Assembly: GCF_000379665.1 (NCBI RefSeq)
Contig: NZ_KB903368.1
Location: forward strand, 248,001-312,000
From: Butyricimonas synergistica DSM 23225
GTDB taxonomy: Bacteria > Bacteroidota > Bacteroidia > Bacteroidales > Marinifilaceae
Direction of reading: 5' to 3'
DNA: 64,000 nucleotides
Shown: in pieces, positions 44,265 to 53,000 of the stretch
Numbering within the stretch: position 1 is the stretch's first letter
Layout: each line of letters starts with the position of its first letter
Notes under the pieces: generated by a model
Database searches by the model: none
What the model was told of the DNA's origin: nothing
Seen by the model: the letters and a program-made list of their open reading frames with translations, nothing else
Made by a program: the position numbers and the translations under genes

Positions 44265-45340
44265 AAATAGGGATTATTTTTATCATGTTGGTGTGTATCG
44301 GGTGTTCCGGTGCACAGCAATATTCCTTCTCGATTCAGGGAAACGTGGAAGGAGCCAAGTACGGCAAAGCGTTCTTGTTAACCCCCAAGGAGGAAGTCAT
44401 TTGTTCCACGAAAATAGAGGGAAGGGGATTTGAATTGAAGGGTATTTTAAAGGAACCCGGGCAATATGTGTTGAGAGTGAACCGGCGGCAATTCATGTTC
44501 TTCATGGATGGAAAGAGCATGAGAATAGAGTGCCCCTATCGTTCCTTTTCTTCCGGCTACTTGCAAGGATCTCCGGCAAACGATTTGTCCGTGGAGTATG
44601 GCCAACTCCAGGAGGACTACACGGCAAGGCGAGAGCGTTTTTTAAAAGAATACAAAAAAGCGATGGACGCCGGGGATCAAAAAGCGGCAGACGAGGCGAT
44701 GACTCAAGTACTGTTAGTGGGAGAAGAGGAATTTGCCCTCACGCGGGAATTCGTGCGCGAGCATCCCGACAATATCTTTTCGGCTTACATCTCGGAGAAA
44801 GCGGGGAGAGAGAATTACGCGAAGGCAAAAGAATTGTACGGGTTGCTGACCCCGCGGGCACAACAATATTCATGGGGATGCCTCTTGAAACAGCACCTTG
44901 ACGGTTTATCTGCGTCCGCCGAAGGAGTGATGTGCCCGGAGTTTACCGTGTCGGACGAGGAGGGGAATCCGGTTACCATGAGTTCCTTGAAGGGAGATAT
45001 TCTCGTTCTCGACTTTTGGGCGTCCTGGTGTGGACCGTGTCGCCAGGAGATGAAAAGTTTGCGGGAACAGTACAAGGAGTTCAAGGACAAAGGCGTACGT
45101 TTCGTGAGTATCTCTTTGGATGCCTCGTCGGATAAATGGAAAGAAGCGTGCGAGGAAGAGAATATCCCTTGGCTCAGCACGTTGGCGGATGGCGGATGGG
45201 ACGATTCCGAGGTGCGCGAACTGTTCGGCATACAATCCATCCCTCACATCGTGCTGGTTGGCAAAGACGGGAGGATCGTGGGTAAAAACGTGCGTCGCAA
45301 TATTTTGCGGGATAAAATCATCGAGTTGTTAAACAAGTAA
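44261..45340 (+). CDS. Lipid-anchored TlpA-family thioredoxin with DUF4369 domain (locus C)
   Basis: A 359-residue lipoprotein (CIGC, Cys15). A DUF4369-like domain (about 20-115; GNVEGAKYGKAFLL, NRRQFMFFMDGK) is followed by a helical linker and a thioredoxin domain with FWASWCGPC (Cys257, Cys260) and cis-Pro in SIPHIVLV. It is the counterpart of 13199. From about here the DNA becomes visibly richer in G+C than the first half of locus C. The next gene starts directly at the following base. Confidence 0.9.
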   Translation: MKIGIIFIMLVCIGCSGAQQYSFSIQGNVEGAKYGKAFLLTPKEEVICSTKIEGRGFELKGILKEPGQYVLRVNRRQFMFFMDGKSMRIECPYRSFSSGYLQGSPANDLSVEYGQLQEDYTARRERFLKEYKKAMDAGDQKAADEAMTQVLLVGEEEFALTREFVREHPDNIFSAYISEKAGRENYAKAKELYGLLTPRAQQYSWGCLLKQHLDGLSASAEGVMCPEFTVSDEEGNPVTMSSLKGDILVLDFWASWCGPCRQEMKSLREQYKEFKDKGVRFVSISLDASSDKWKEACEEENIPWLSTLADGGWDDSEVRELFGIQSIPHIVLVGKDGRIVGKNVRRNILRDKIIELLNK

Positions 45341-46234
45341 ATGGTATTCCAAATGGGGAAAAAATTATTGATACAATTTATGATTGTATGGGGAATTTGC
45401 CTGTCCGCTCATGCACGGGAGCAACAAACCTCTGACACGAGTACGGTCGTGAAAACGAATCGCTTGAATGATCGCTTGATAAACGGGGATACGGATCTCG
45501 ACACCCCGGGCTTGGAGTCGTTGCGGGAATCCGAAATCATTCGCCTCGTGAATCGCGTCTTGGATCTTAAGGAACCCAAGCTGGACGTGCTGGAACGTGC
45601 CACGTGGGTATTGTATAACATCCGGAGCGAGCGGGTGAGAGAATGCTACGTCATGTGGGCATTAGCTGAAAAATTGGATCGGGGGGAGAATACTTTTATC
45701 GATAATATATTCACGGACATGGATTTGTGTTCCGTCTCCGAGAGATTGAAAAACAGAGCCCGGGAATTGGTCGCCTGGTACGAACCTTTGCGGCCCGGGA
45801 AAGACGCCCCGGACTTTGAACTCGAGTCGAGCGATGGGACAACCGTTCGTTTGCACGATTTACAAGGGCAACCGTTATTCATAGAGGTATGGAAATTGGA
45901 TTCCGCGAATTGCCGGGAAGATCTGGCACGCCTGGAAGAATTGAAGGCGGAGTATAAAAACGTACGGTTCGTGACGGTTGCCGTTGAACCGCTAGGCAGG
46001 AAAGAGGCATGGAAACAATTTTTAAGGGACAACGGTCACGAGGGCAAAGGCATTCATCTTTTTGCCGACGAGAACGCTGCTTTTCGCGAGAGCTATCGTG
46101 TCAAGACCATTCCCCGTTGTATATTGCTTGACGCGACAGGGAAATTCCTGATCCCGTGGAGTGTATCGCCGGGGCACGAGTATTTCCCCTATTTCCTTTC
46201 CATGCTGAAGCAACACCGGGAAAACGGGAATTGA
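45341..46234 (+). CDS. TlpA-like protein with broken active site (SANC)
   Basis: A 297-residue exported protein with a signal peptide ending near AHAR (Met at 45353 is an alternative start). It is the counterpart of 14284, with the shared ATWVLYNIRSE helix and thioredoxin fold, but shorter by about 70 residues at the N-terminal side. Where the homologue has ATWCGGC, this one has KLDSANC: Ser188 replaces the nucleophilic Cys and only Cys191 remains. The cis-Pro loop (TIPRCILLD) is kept and now carries a Cys. It cannot cycle as a normal dithiol oxidoreductase. Confidence 0.85.
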   Translation: MVFQMGKKLLIQFMIVWGICLSAHAREQQTSDTSTVVKTNRLNDRLINGDTDLDTPGLESLRESEIIRLVNRVLDLKEPKLDVLERATWVLYNIRSERVRECYVMWALAEKLDRGENTFIDNIFTDMDLCSVSERLKNRARELVAWYEPLRPGKDAPDFELESSDGTTVRLHDLQGQPLFIEVWKLDSANCREDLARLEELKAEYKNVRFVTVAVEPLGRKEAWKQFLRDNGHEGKGIHLFADENAAFRESYRVKTIPRCILLDATGKFLIPWSVSPGHEYFPYFLSMLKQHRENGN

Positions 46235-46262
46235 GTAATTAACGTATTAAATAAATCGAGAG

Positions 46263-47891
46263 ATGAAAAGAAAGAAATTATTCGGAATCGTATTATTCAC
46301 GTGTGCCATGCTGGCGGCGGAAGCCCAGACCCGTGTCGACTGGCATTTATTGTCGCCTGCCCGGGACAGTGTTTACGGGGCGGGTATTCTAGAGGCTTAC
46401 TGCGAGTTGGGGGACAACGCCCCCAGGCGAAAAGTGGTAGTGGCGGTAATTGACGCGGGGTTCGACGTGCAACACGAGGCTCTGGCTAACGTCCTATGGC
46501 GTAACGGGAAAGAAATCGCCGGGAACGCGAAAGACGACGACAAGAACGGCTACCCCGACGATTTGCACGGGTGGAATTTCCTCGCCTCCCCCGACGGTAA
46601 GTTGATCGAGAGAACTTCCGACGAAGCATTCCGCCAATTCTTGAAAGTGAAGGACCGTTTTGACGAACTCCACGGGAAGAAGAGAAGCGAGGAAGAGAAC
46701 AACGAGTATATCGACTACCTTAAATGGGCGAAGAACAGTCCGTTAGTATCCTTGTACGTGGGGGCAAGTTTTAACTACAATTTGGCTAAAAGCGTCGAAG
46801 AACTAGATCGCCTGTTGCGGGAAAAATGTCCAGATCGTGAGCCCACGCAAGAAGATTTTGCCGCGTTGAACCCGATCGTGCAACAATCCGGGGACACGCT
46901 TCAGAAGATCGCCTACTATACTTACAGCATCGTGTGGAGCTTCGGGAATAAAAACAAGAAATGGGATGACTTGTATCGGAACCGTTACAGGAGCTGCGAG
47001 GCTCAGCGCCAGGAATGCGAGAAAGCGTGGGCGGCACTGGTCGACGAGAGAAGTTTGGTGAACGACGATCTCAACTCCTTGTCAGACCGCTATTACGGGA
47101 ACCACGACTTCCTCTCCGCTGCCGCCGACGAGGGGACTGCCGTGGCGGGCATCATAGCCGCCGCGTCCGGTATCACCAGGGGGATAAAGGGAATCTCCGA
47201 CCAGGTGGAACTGATGCTCCTCCGTGCTCTTCCCTCTTCCGGTGACGCGTACGATAAAGACATAGCCCTGGCTATCCGCTACGCGGTGGACCAAGGGGCG
47301 GATATCATCAACATGAGTTTCGGCAAATACGTGTTGGATAACCGCGAATGGATTGATGATGCCATCGCTTACGCCGAGAAACACGATGTATTGATCGTGC
47401 ACGCTGCCGGCGATAACTACCGTGACACGGGGAAAGACCCCTATTTCCCCGTGAAACAAGGGCTGGGGCGCGAACGTGCGTTCACCAATATCATCACGGT
47501 CGGTGCCTCGGACATGGAGGGCAATCCTTATATTAACAGTAACCACGGGACGGGCAGTGTCGACCTCTTCGCGCCCGGCGTGCAATTGTACACGACGGTC
47601 TGCGGGGACAACTACAGGAAAGTGACTGGCACGAGAATCGCGGCTCCCGTGGTTGCCGGCATCGCCGCCATGTTGAAGTCTTATTACCCGTCGCTCGAGG
47701 CCTCGCGGATAAGGGATATTCTCGTCCGTACGGCCCGGCAGACACCCTCGGCAACCGTTCCCTTCCCGCGTGATCCGACCAATAGCGGGGGGGCGCCGAC
47801 CGGGGGATACGACCAACTATGTGTATCGGGAGGTATTATTGATGCCGCCGCCGCTGTTAAGCTGGCGCATGAAATTTGCGAGGGAAAGTAA
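46263..47891 (+). CDS. S8 subtilisin-fold protein with lost His and Ser (pseudo-subtilase, locus C)
   Basis: A 542-residue exported protein with a signal peptide ending near AEAQ (residue 22). The catalytic Asp remains (VIDAG, Asp64). The His site is Glu290 (ADEGTAVAG for the usual HGTHVAG), the Ser site is Arg458 (GTRIAAP for GTSxAAP), and the oxyanion Asn is Asp (AAGDNY). The fold segments AIRYAVDQGADIINMSFGK and VVAGIAAMLKSYYPSLEASRIRDIL are otherwise very typical, so the gene is under constraint. It is the counterpart of 5850, inactivated by different substitutions. It lies next to a retropepsin gene, as in locus A. Confidence 0.9.
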   Translation: MKRKKLFGIVLFTCAMLAAEAQTRVDWHLLSPARDSVYGAGILEAYCELGDNAPRRKVVVAVIDAGFDVQHEALANVLWRNGKEIAGNAKDDDKNGYPDDLHGWNFLASPDGKLIERTSDEAFRQFLKVKDRFDELHGKKRSEEENNEYIDYLKWAKNSPLVSLYVGASFNYNLAKSVEELDRLLREKCPDREPTQEDFAALNPIVQQSGDTLQKIAYYTYSIVWSFGNKNKKWDDLYRNRYRSCEAQRQECEKAWAALVDERSLVNDDLNSLSDRYYGNHDFLSAAADEGTAVAGIIAAASGITRGIKGISDQVELMLLRALPSSGDAYDKDIALAIRYAVDQGADIINMSFGKYVLDNREWIDDAIAYAEKHDVLIVHAAGDNYRDTGKDPYFPVKQGLGRERAFTNIITVGASDMEGNPYINSNHGTGSVDLFAPGVQLYTTVCGDNYRKVTGTRIAAPVVAGIAAMLKSYYPSLEASRIRDILVRTARQTPSATVPFPRDPTNSGGAPTGGYDQLCVSGGIIDAAAAVKLAHEICEGK

Positions 47892-47906
47892 TTAAAAACA
47901 TTCAGT

Positions 47907-49070
47907 ATGAAATTCAAACAATTGTATATTAGCTTGCTGGTCATTTGTTCCGCGGCCTTGCACCTCACGGCCAAGGCGGAAACACCGGCTTTTTACGTGG
48001 AAGTGCCATACACGACAGTCAATGGAAAGATAATCATTGAAGCGCGCGTGGAAGGCATCCCCGGGAAATTCATTTTCGACACGGGAGCCCCTACCTACAT
48101 CACCCGTTCTTTGGCTCGACGTCTCGCCTTGCAATCCACTGGTAAGCAAGCGATTCTTGACGCCCACGATCAATCGATGACTTTGGAAAAAGCGCGATTG
48201 AAACGTTTGTCAATGGGCGTGGCCCCGGGAATTAATATCGAGGATATACCGGTCACGATCATGCCTGAAGGGCACCTGATCGAGCGATTCGGCGTGGTGG
48301 GGATGGTCGGTTGCGACTTGTTCCCGGGGGCTGTCGTGCGGATTGATTCCCGGCAAAAGAAGATTATTATAACCGACGGCATCGCCCCTTTTCATATTAA
48401 CCCGAGGAATCGTCTGCCGCTGGTACGCGTGCAAGGGCAGATCCCTTTTATCGAGTTGAACGTGGGTGCGGGGGTGATAGAAACCGTCATGTTCGATAGC
48501 GGCTCGGGCGCTTTCTATGAAATGATCGAGGCGACTGCGGCGGAAGCCCTTCGCGAGGATGCGGCAGAATTATTAGCCAAGGGATACGGTAGTAGCGGCA
48601 TCGGGATGGCTGGCGAAGCCTCTGCCAGGGAGCGTAGTCTGATCCGTTTGCGGGAATTGCGTGTCAGCACGGGACGTTTCCGGAATATCGTCACGGGATC
48701 CGTCTCTGCGCCTTATTCCCGCTTGGGCTCACGATTATTGGACTATGGCACGGTGACGCTTGATTACGCTTCAAACGCTTTTTACTTCGAGCCTTTTGAA
48801 ACGGCTTCTCGTGATTTGCACGAGAAAAAGTGGAACGTGGACTTCACCGTGGCGGATGGTCATGTCGTGGTAGCTTGCGTGTGGGGGGATTTAGTGGGGA
48901 AGATTTTCCCGGGAGAACGTCTTTTAAAGATAGACGGGGAGCCTGTCGGAGAGGTAAATGTCGCCGATGCGTTACAATCTTCGCTCGTGAAAATCAAGAA
49001 CGAGAAAGCCGTCATCACCGTCTTGCGGCGGGATGGCACTGAAGTAGAGGTCGCTATCGAGAAGAAGTAA
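47907..49070 (+). CDS. Two-lobed retropepsin-like aspartic peptidase with PDZ-like domain (locus C)
   Basis: A 387-residue exported protein with a signal peptide ending around AKAE (residue 23). The lobes carry FDTGA (Asp58) and FDSGS (Asp197); both are acceptable D-T/S-G motifs, so it is likely active. The C-terminal PDZ-like part has PGERLLKIDGEPVG. It is the counterpart of the genes at 7609 and 8764. It begins 15 bases after the pseudo-subtilase gene and is the last gene of locus C; a terminator hairpin follows. Confidence 0.88.
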   Translation: MKFKQLYISLLVICSAALHLTAKAETPAFYVEVPYTTVNGKIIIEARVEGIPGKFIFDTGAPTYITRSLARRLALQSTGKQAILDAHDQSMTLEKARLKRLSMGVAPGINIEDIPVTIMPEGHLIERFGVVGMVGCDLFPGAVVRIDSRQKKIIITDGIAPFHINPRNRLPLVRVQGQIPFIELNVGAGVIETVMFDSGSGAFYEMIEATAAEALREDAAELLAKGYGSSGIGMAGEASARERSLIRLRELRVSTGRFRNIVTGSVSAPYSRLGSRLLDYGTVTLDYASNAFYFEPFETASRDLHEKKWNVDFTVADGHVVVACVWGDLVGKIFPGERLLKIDGEPVGEVNVADALQSSLVKIKNEKAVITVLRRDGTEVEVAIEKK

Positions 49071-49086
49071 ACAGTTGATATGTTGT

Positions 49087-49117
49087 TAAAGTGAGGTTGC
49101 CGTGCAATCTCACTTTA
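49087..49117 (+). terminator. Terminator of locus C
   Basis: A 14-bp stem, TAAAGTGAGGTTGC / GCAATCTCACTTTA with one G-U pair, has a CGT loop and is followed by TTTATTTATT. It lies 16 bases after the last stop of locus C and fits a rho-independent terminator. Confidence 0.75.
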
Positions 49118-49196
49118 TTTATTATCCTTTAAATCTATTCCTCTGGAGATTGAGGGTTGAATATTTATTTTCTAACCGATCATCAAAATATTTCAC

Positions 49197-49204
49197 TACA
49201 TTTG
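49197..49204 (+). promoter_or_regulatory. -7 promoter element of the GH85 gene
   Basis: TACATTTG matches TAnnTTTG. The start point would be near 49211, which lies downstream of the in-frame TTG at 49157 and therefore favours the ATG at 49232 or 49241 as the real start. Confidence 0.55.
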
Positions 49205-49231
49205 AAGCCTTGTGTAACGTGTTTGTGTAAT

Positions 49232-51391
49232 ATGATTTGTATGAGGAAAGTATTTTGTTGTGTTTTGTTTAGTTGGCTATTTGCGAATGCTTATAGCCAA
49301 CAGCCGGAAGATATTCGCTGGAATCCCTCGAACGGGATGAATTTCGTGGAATTTCTGGAAGCGTGGGAACCAGGTGTTCCCGTCAACGAAGATGACAACT
49401 TTTTTATATCCCGGGTGAAATTGAAGGAGCGGTTCGAGAACGCGAAGACGCAGGTGCACCCGGAGTTGAATACGGCACGGCAGTTGTGCTGGTGGACTCC
49501 CATGGGGGACGGGAAAAAGCAATGGAAGTCGTTTCCCCGCAACTGCTTCGAGGCGGATAACTTCAATATGTGGCAATACGTCGATATTCACGGGAATTGG
49601 GGTGACGGCTGGTTTCGTGTCCCGGGGGTGTTCAATGATGTGGCGCATAAGAATGGAGTCCGCACGGGATGCGTGTTGTTTATCAATTGGGGAGAACCCG
49701 TGAAGGCTCCCGGCGATCGGGTGTATGACCTTTTGTCCCGGTTGACGGCGAAGGACGAGTACGGTCGGTTCAAGTATGCCGGGAAATTGATTCGATTCTT
49801 GAAATATTACAGGATAGACGGTATCGGTATAAACCCGGAAGGAATATGGGATGCCGACATCGCCGCGGAAGTGCAGGATTTCTTTGCCGAGTTGCACGTG
49901 CAGGCGGAACGTTTGGGGTTGAAAGGCTTCCATGTCGATTGGTACGATAGCAATGGAAACCTCGGGCGTTTGAGTTTCGGGCAGAATGCCTTGCAAGACC
50001 GCAACCGGGATTGGTTCCAGAAGGAAAGCCGCGTGGTAACCAATATGTTCATGCTGAATTATAATATCGACACGTGGGGAGGCAACAACGACCCGATGGG
50101 CGAATCGGCACGTAACGCCGTTCGCTACGGGAGAAGTTCTTATGACGTGTACGCCGGATTCTACCTGAGAGGACGGGGGCTTTCCAGTTACGATGCGGAA
50201 CCTCGCGCGGGGAAAGGCTGGGAAGTGTTGAAAGACAAGTCCGTGTCCGTCTGCCTGTGGGGTGAACATGACCGGAATAACATTCATAACGCCTCTTACG
50301 AGTACGGTAACGACCCGCTCACGGTGCAAAACACTTACCTGCGGAAGTTAGAGTACTTCTTCACGGGCGGGACGAGAAATCCCGCGAACGTGCCCGCCGT
50401 CACCAACACGATCACGACGGTCAACGAGAAAGATATGCGGCGTTTCCACGGGATTTCCACCTTTTTCCCTGCCAGAAGTACCATACAGGAGTTGCCTTTC
50501 GTTACCCGTTTTAACCTGGGCAACGGGCTTTTCTTTAATAAAGAAGGACAGTCTGTCAATAATTTGCCCTGGTACAACGTGGGAATGCAGGATTGGATGC
50601 CTTCTTGGCGCTGGTGGATCACGGGGCGGGACGGGCGTGTCCCGGCAGATGCCATAGCGTGTGATTTTGTCTTTGAAGATTCCTGGTTTGGTGGGTCGTG
50701 TTTGAAATTACACGGGGCTACCGGCTATTCCAAAGTGCGTCTGTTTAAAACAAATATTCCCGTGCACGGGAAAGTAGAACTAGCCTTTACCTATAAGGCA
50801 AATGATAACACTGGAAGCCGATTGAAAGTGCTGCTTTCGAAAGTCGGGACTGAGGATCAGTTTATAGAGATTCCGGTGGGGCAGGCTGTAAAACCGAATA
50901 AATGGCAGACCATGGAATGCAAGTTGGAGGATTGGGGAATACGGGAGGGTGACCGGATAGCCTGTCTCGGTCTGTTGGTCGAGAATACGACGGAAGATTA
51001 CGAGATGTTTGTTGGCGAATTGTCTTTAGCCGACCCGCGGGTGCGGTATAAACCCGTGCGTCCGGGAATCTCGACGGCAAAGGTCATTCGGGAATATCGT
51101 GATTCTATGGACTTTAAACTGGTATGGAACGTGCTACCCCTTGTCAATCGGGAGAAGGATATGCCTGTGATGAACGAGGCGGTGGACACGTGGTATTTTG
51201 AAGTGTACGTGAAAGAGTCGCCCCGGGGGAAGCCTCGTCTGGTGGCGACCACCACTTCTTGGGCGGCTTACGTGTGTGGCGTGCCGGTAGCCCCGGGTGG
51301 CAACGTGCTTTGGTTGGGGGTACGGGCGATAGCCCCCGACGGGAAGCGGATGTCTAGGATGACGTGGGAAAAGATTGAACGTGTGCGGTGA
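49232..51391 (+). CDS. GH85 endo-beta-N-acetylglucosaminidase
   Basis: About 719 residues from the ATG at 49232 (the ATG at 49241 gives MRKVFCCVLF and is as likely). A signal peptide ends at AYSQ. GH85 enzymes cut the GlcNAc-GlcNAc core of N-glycans. The TIM barrel is visible from the mature start, with TPMGDGKKQWKSF, QYVDIHGNWG and VLFINWG. The catalytic NxE pair lies in DGIGINPEG, followed by the YDSNG strand. The C-terminal about 250 residues are beta-rich, of the carbohydrate-binding or Ig type. The gene is monocistronic. It could supply glycans to the neighbouring sugar genes, though none is in the same operon. Confidence 0.9.
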   Translation: MICMRKVFCCVLFSWLFANAYSQQPEDIRWNPSNGMNFVEFLEAWEPGVPVNEDDNFFISRVKLKERFENAKTQVHPELNTARQLCWWTPMGDGKKQWKSFPRNCFEADNFNMWQYVDIHGNWGDGWFRVPGVFNDVAHKNGVRTGCVLFINWGEPVKAPGDRVYDLLSRLTAKDEYGRFKYAGKLIRFLKYYRIDGIGINPEGIWDADIAAEVQDFFAELHVQAERLGLKGFHVDWYDSNGNLGRLSFGQNALQDRNRDWFQKESRVVTNMFMLNYNIDTWGGNNDPMGESARNAVRYGRSSYDVYAGFYLRGRGLSSYDAEPRAGKGWEVLKDKSVSVCLWGEHDRNNIHNASYEYGNDPLTVQNTYLRKLEYFFTGGTRNPANVPAVTNTITTVNEKDMRRFHGISTFFPARSTIQELPFVTRFNLGNGLFFNKEGQSVNNLPWYNVGMQDWMPSWRWWITGRDGRVPADAIACDFVFEDSWFGGSCLKLHGATGYSKVRLFKTNIPVHGKVELAFTYKANDNTGSRLKVLLSKVGTEDQFIEIPVGQAVKPNKWQTMECKLEDWGIREGDRIACLGLLVENTTEDYEMFVGELSLADPRVRYKPVRPGISTAKVIREYRDSMDFKLVWNVLPLVNREKDMPVMNEAVDTWYFEVYVKESPRGKPRLVATTTSWAAYVCGVPVAPGGNVLWLGVRAIAPDGKRMSRMTWEKIERVR

Positions 51392-51442
51392 TTTTAACGT
51401 AAATTTAACCTATTCCATCGTGTAAAGAGAAGTATTGATGCT

Positions 51443-51450
51443 TACATTTG
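51443..51450 (+). promoter_or_regulatory. -7 promoter element of the C25-like gene
   Basis: TACATTTG matches TAnnTTTG; the start point would be near 51457, about 35 bases before the ATG at 51492. The -33 element is weak. Confidence 0.5.
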
Positions 51451-51491
51451 GAAATTAATTATTTTGTGTTTTATATATTATTTATTGCGAG

Positions 51492-52973
51492 ATGAAACAA
51501 ATTTACCGAGTATCAATTTTGTTGTGTTTACTGGTTTCGGTGATGCCGTCGTTTGCCCAAAAGAAAAAGGGGGACGGCAATGCCCGAAGCGAGTATGTTG
51601 TGTTGGCATCCCAAAGCGTGCAGAAAGATGCAGCGTGGATGCAAGTAGTGGATGCTTTGAAAAAGAAGCATAATGCCGAGGTCTTCTTTTACGAGAAAGC
51701 TCCCCGCGAAAATCTGGCAGACCTCCAGCGGGTGCGTCCCCGTTACGTGGCAATCGTGGAAAAGCCCGAGAACCTGGGACGGGATTACGTGATCGATATG
51801 CACCACGTGAGCCGTGAAGTGGATGGGGATATTTTTGCCGATTTCCTGTGGGGAATAATCACGGGATATGACGCGGAAGCGGCAATGAAGATGGTGAACA
51901 ACAGCACGGAACCCCTGCTGGTGAAGGATGCCGTCGCCACGATCATGGAGTTGAACAGTGCCAAGTGGTTCGACAACTATGCCTGGGTGGACGACCATAA
52001 CCGGGGATTGTGGGGCGAGAAGAAAGGTCGGGATGCCAAGATACAGACCGCCCAGATCGACCCGAAGACCGTCCTGAAGAAATTCACGGATATTTATGCC
52101 GAGTATAACCCGGATTTGGTTGTAACGGCAGCTCACGCCACGGAGAGAAACCTGGAAATGCCTTACTCGTTGGGTAATATTATGGCGAAGGATGGCAAGC
52201 TGTACGCGCGGGATCATTTTGCCAACACCACGTGGGATTTGAAAGAAAGCGGGAAACGCAAGGTGTATTTTGCCGTGGGCAATTGCCTGATCGGTAACGT
52301 GAACAACACCAAAGAGAGTATGGCTATCGCTTGGATGAACAGCGGGAACGCGGCCACGATGATCGGTTACGTGGTCACCACGTGGCACGGTCGTAACGGT
52401 TGGGGTGGTTTGAAGTATTGGGTGACCAACCCGGGACGCTACACCCTGGCGGAAGCGATCTACATGAACCAGCAGGATTTCCTGTACCAGCAAAACGAGT
52501 GGTATCCTTCTTTAATCAAGGAGAACTATAACTTTGACGGTAATGAGTTCCAGATTGCCGGGCAGAAGATCGCGAATGCGATAAAGGGACAACCCACCCA
52601 AGACCAGATCGGGTTCTGGCACGACCGTGACGTATTGGCTTATTACGGCGACCCGAAGTGGGAGGTACGTTTGCAGGAAGTGCCGGGAGAAACGGATTTC
52701 ACGGTAACTTCCAAGGTAAAAGGCAAGAAATGTATCATCACGATCAACACGAAAGAGAATTTCAGCCTCGAACGCATGAAGGGCGACAAGTTCAAACAGG
52801 AGCACGTGTTGGATTTGCCTTTCAGCTATTTCTTCCCCACGCGCTTGAACAATCCCCGCCTGGCTGCCGGACAGGACTGGAAAGCGGCAGTGGACGAGAA
52901 CTTCCTGATTATTTACAACCCGGAGTTCAAACCGAATTCAACGTACGAGATCGTGTTGGATATAGACAAGTAG
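51492..52973 (+). CDS. Exported protein resembling clan CD (C25/gingipain-like) cysteine peptidases
   Basis: A 493-residue exported protein with a signal peptide ending near SFAQ (residue 23). No family name is certain. A His in VVTAAHATERN (His215) and a Cys 50 residues later in YFAVGNCLIGNV (Cys265), each after a hydrophobic strand, resemble the His-Cys dyad of gingipain/caspase-like peptidases. The next helix, ESMAIAWMNSG followed by ATMIGYVVTTWHG, matches the gingipain pattern of an AEAW helix and an IGS strand. The last 120 residues look like a beta-sandwich. A terminator hairpin lies 28 bases after the stop. Confidence 0.5.
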   Translation: MKQIYRVSILLCLLVSVMPSFAQKKKGDGNARSEYVVLASQSVQKDAAWMQVVDALKKKHNAEVFFYEKAPRENLADLQRVRPRYVAIVEKPENLGRDYVIDMHHVSREVDGDIFADFLWGIITGYDAEAAMKMVNNSTEPLLVKDAVATIMELNSAKWFDNYAWVDDHNRGLWGEKKGRDAKIQTAQIDPKTVLKKFTDIYAEYNPDLVVTAAHATERNLEMPYSLGNIMAKDGKLYARDHFANTTWDLKESGKRKVYFAVGNCLIGNVNNTKESMAIAWMNSGNAATMIGYVVTTWHGRNGWGGLKYWVTNPGRYTLAEAIYMNQQDFLYQQNEWYPSLIKENYNFDGNEFQIAGQKIANAIKGQPTQDQIGFWHDRDVLAYYGDPKWEVRLQEVPGETDFTVTSKVKGKKCIITINTKENFSLERMKGDKFKQEHVLDLPFSYFFPTRLNNPRLAAGQDWKAAVDENFLIIYNPEFKPNSTYEIVLDIDK

Positions 52974-53000
52974 CGTTGGGAATAATCTCATAAATCACCG

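Noticed and set aside
47082-47816. 244-residue open frame on the minus strand
   Set aside because: Antisense to the pseudo-subtilase gene, which retains long S8-typical segments; explained by high G+C.
49157-49231. Upstream TTG start for the GH85 gene
   Set aside because: The predicted promoter element (49197-49204) lies inside this stretch, and the extension adds a polar Cys-rich segment before a normal signal peptide.
49277-50329. 350-residue open frame on the minus strand
   Set aside because: Antisense to the GH85 gene, whose catalytic motif and length are convincing.
51528-52493. 321-residue open frame on the minus strand
   Set aside because: Antisense to the C25-like gene; no motif, and no promoter in the right place.
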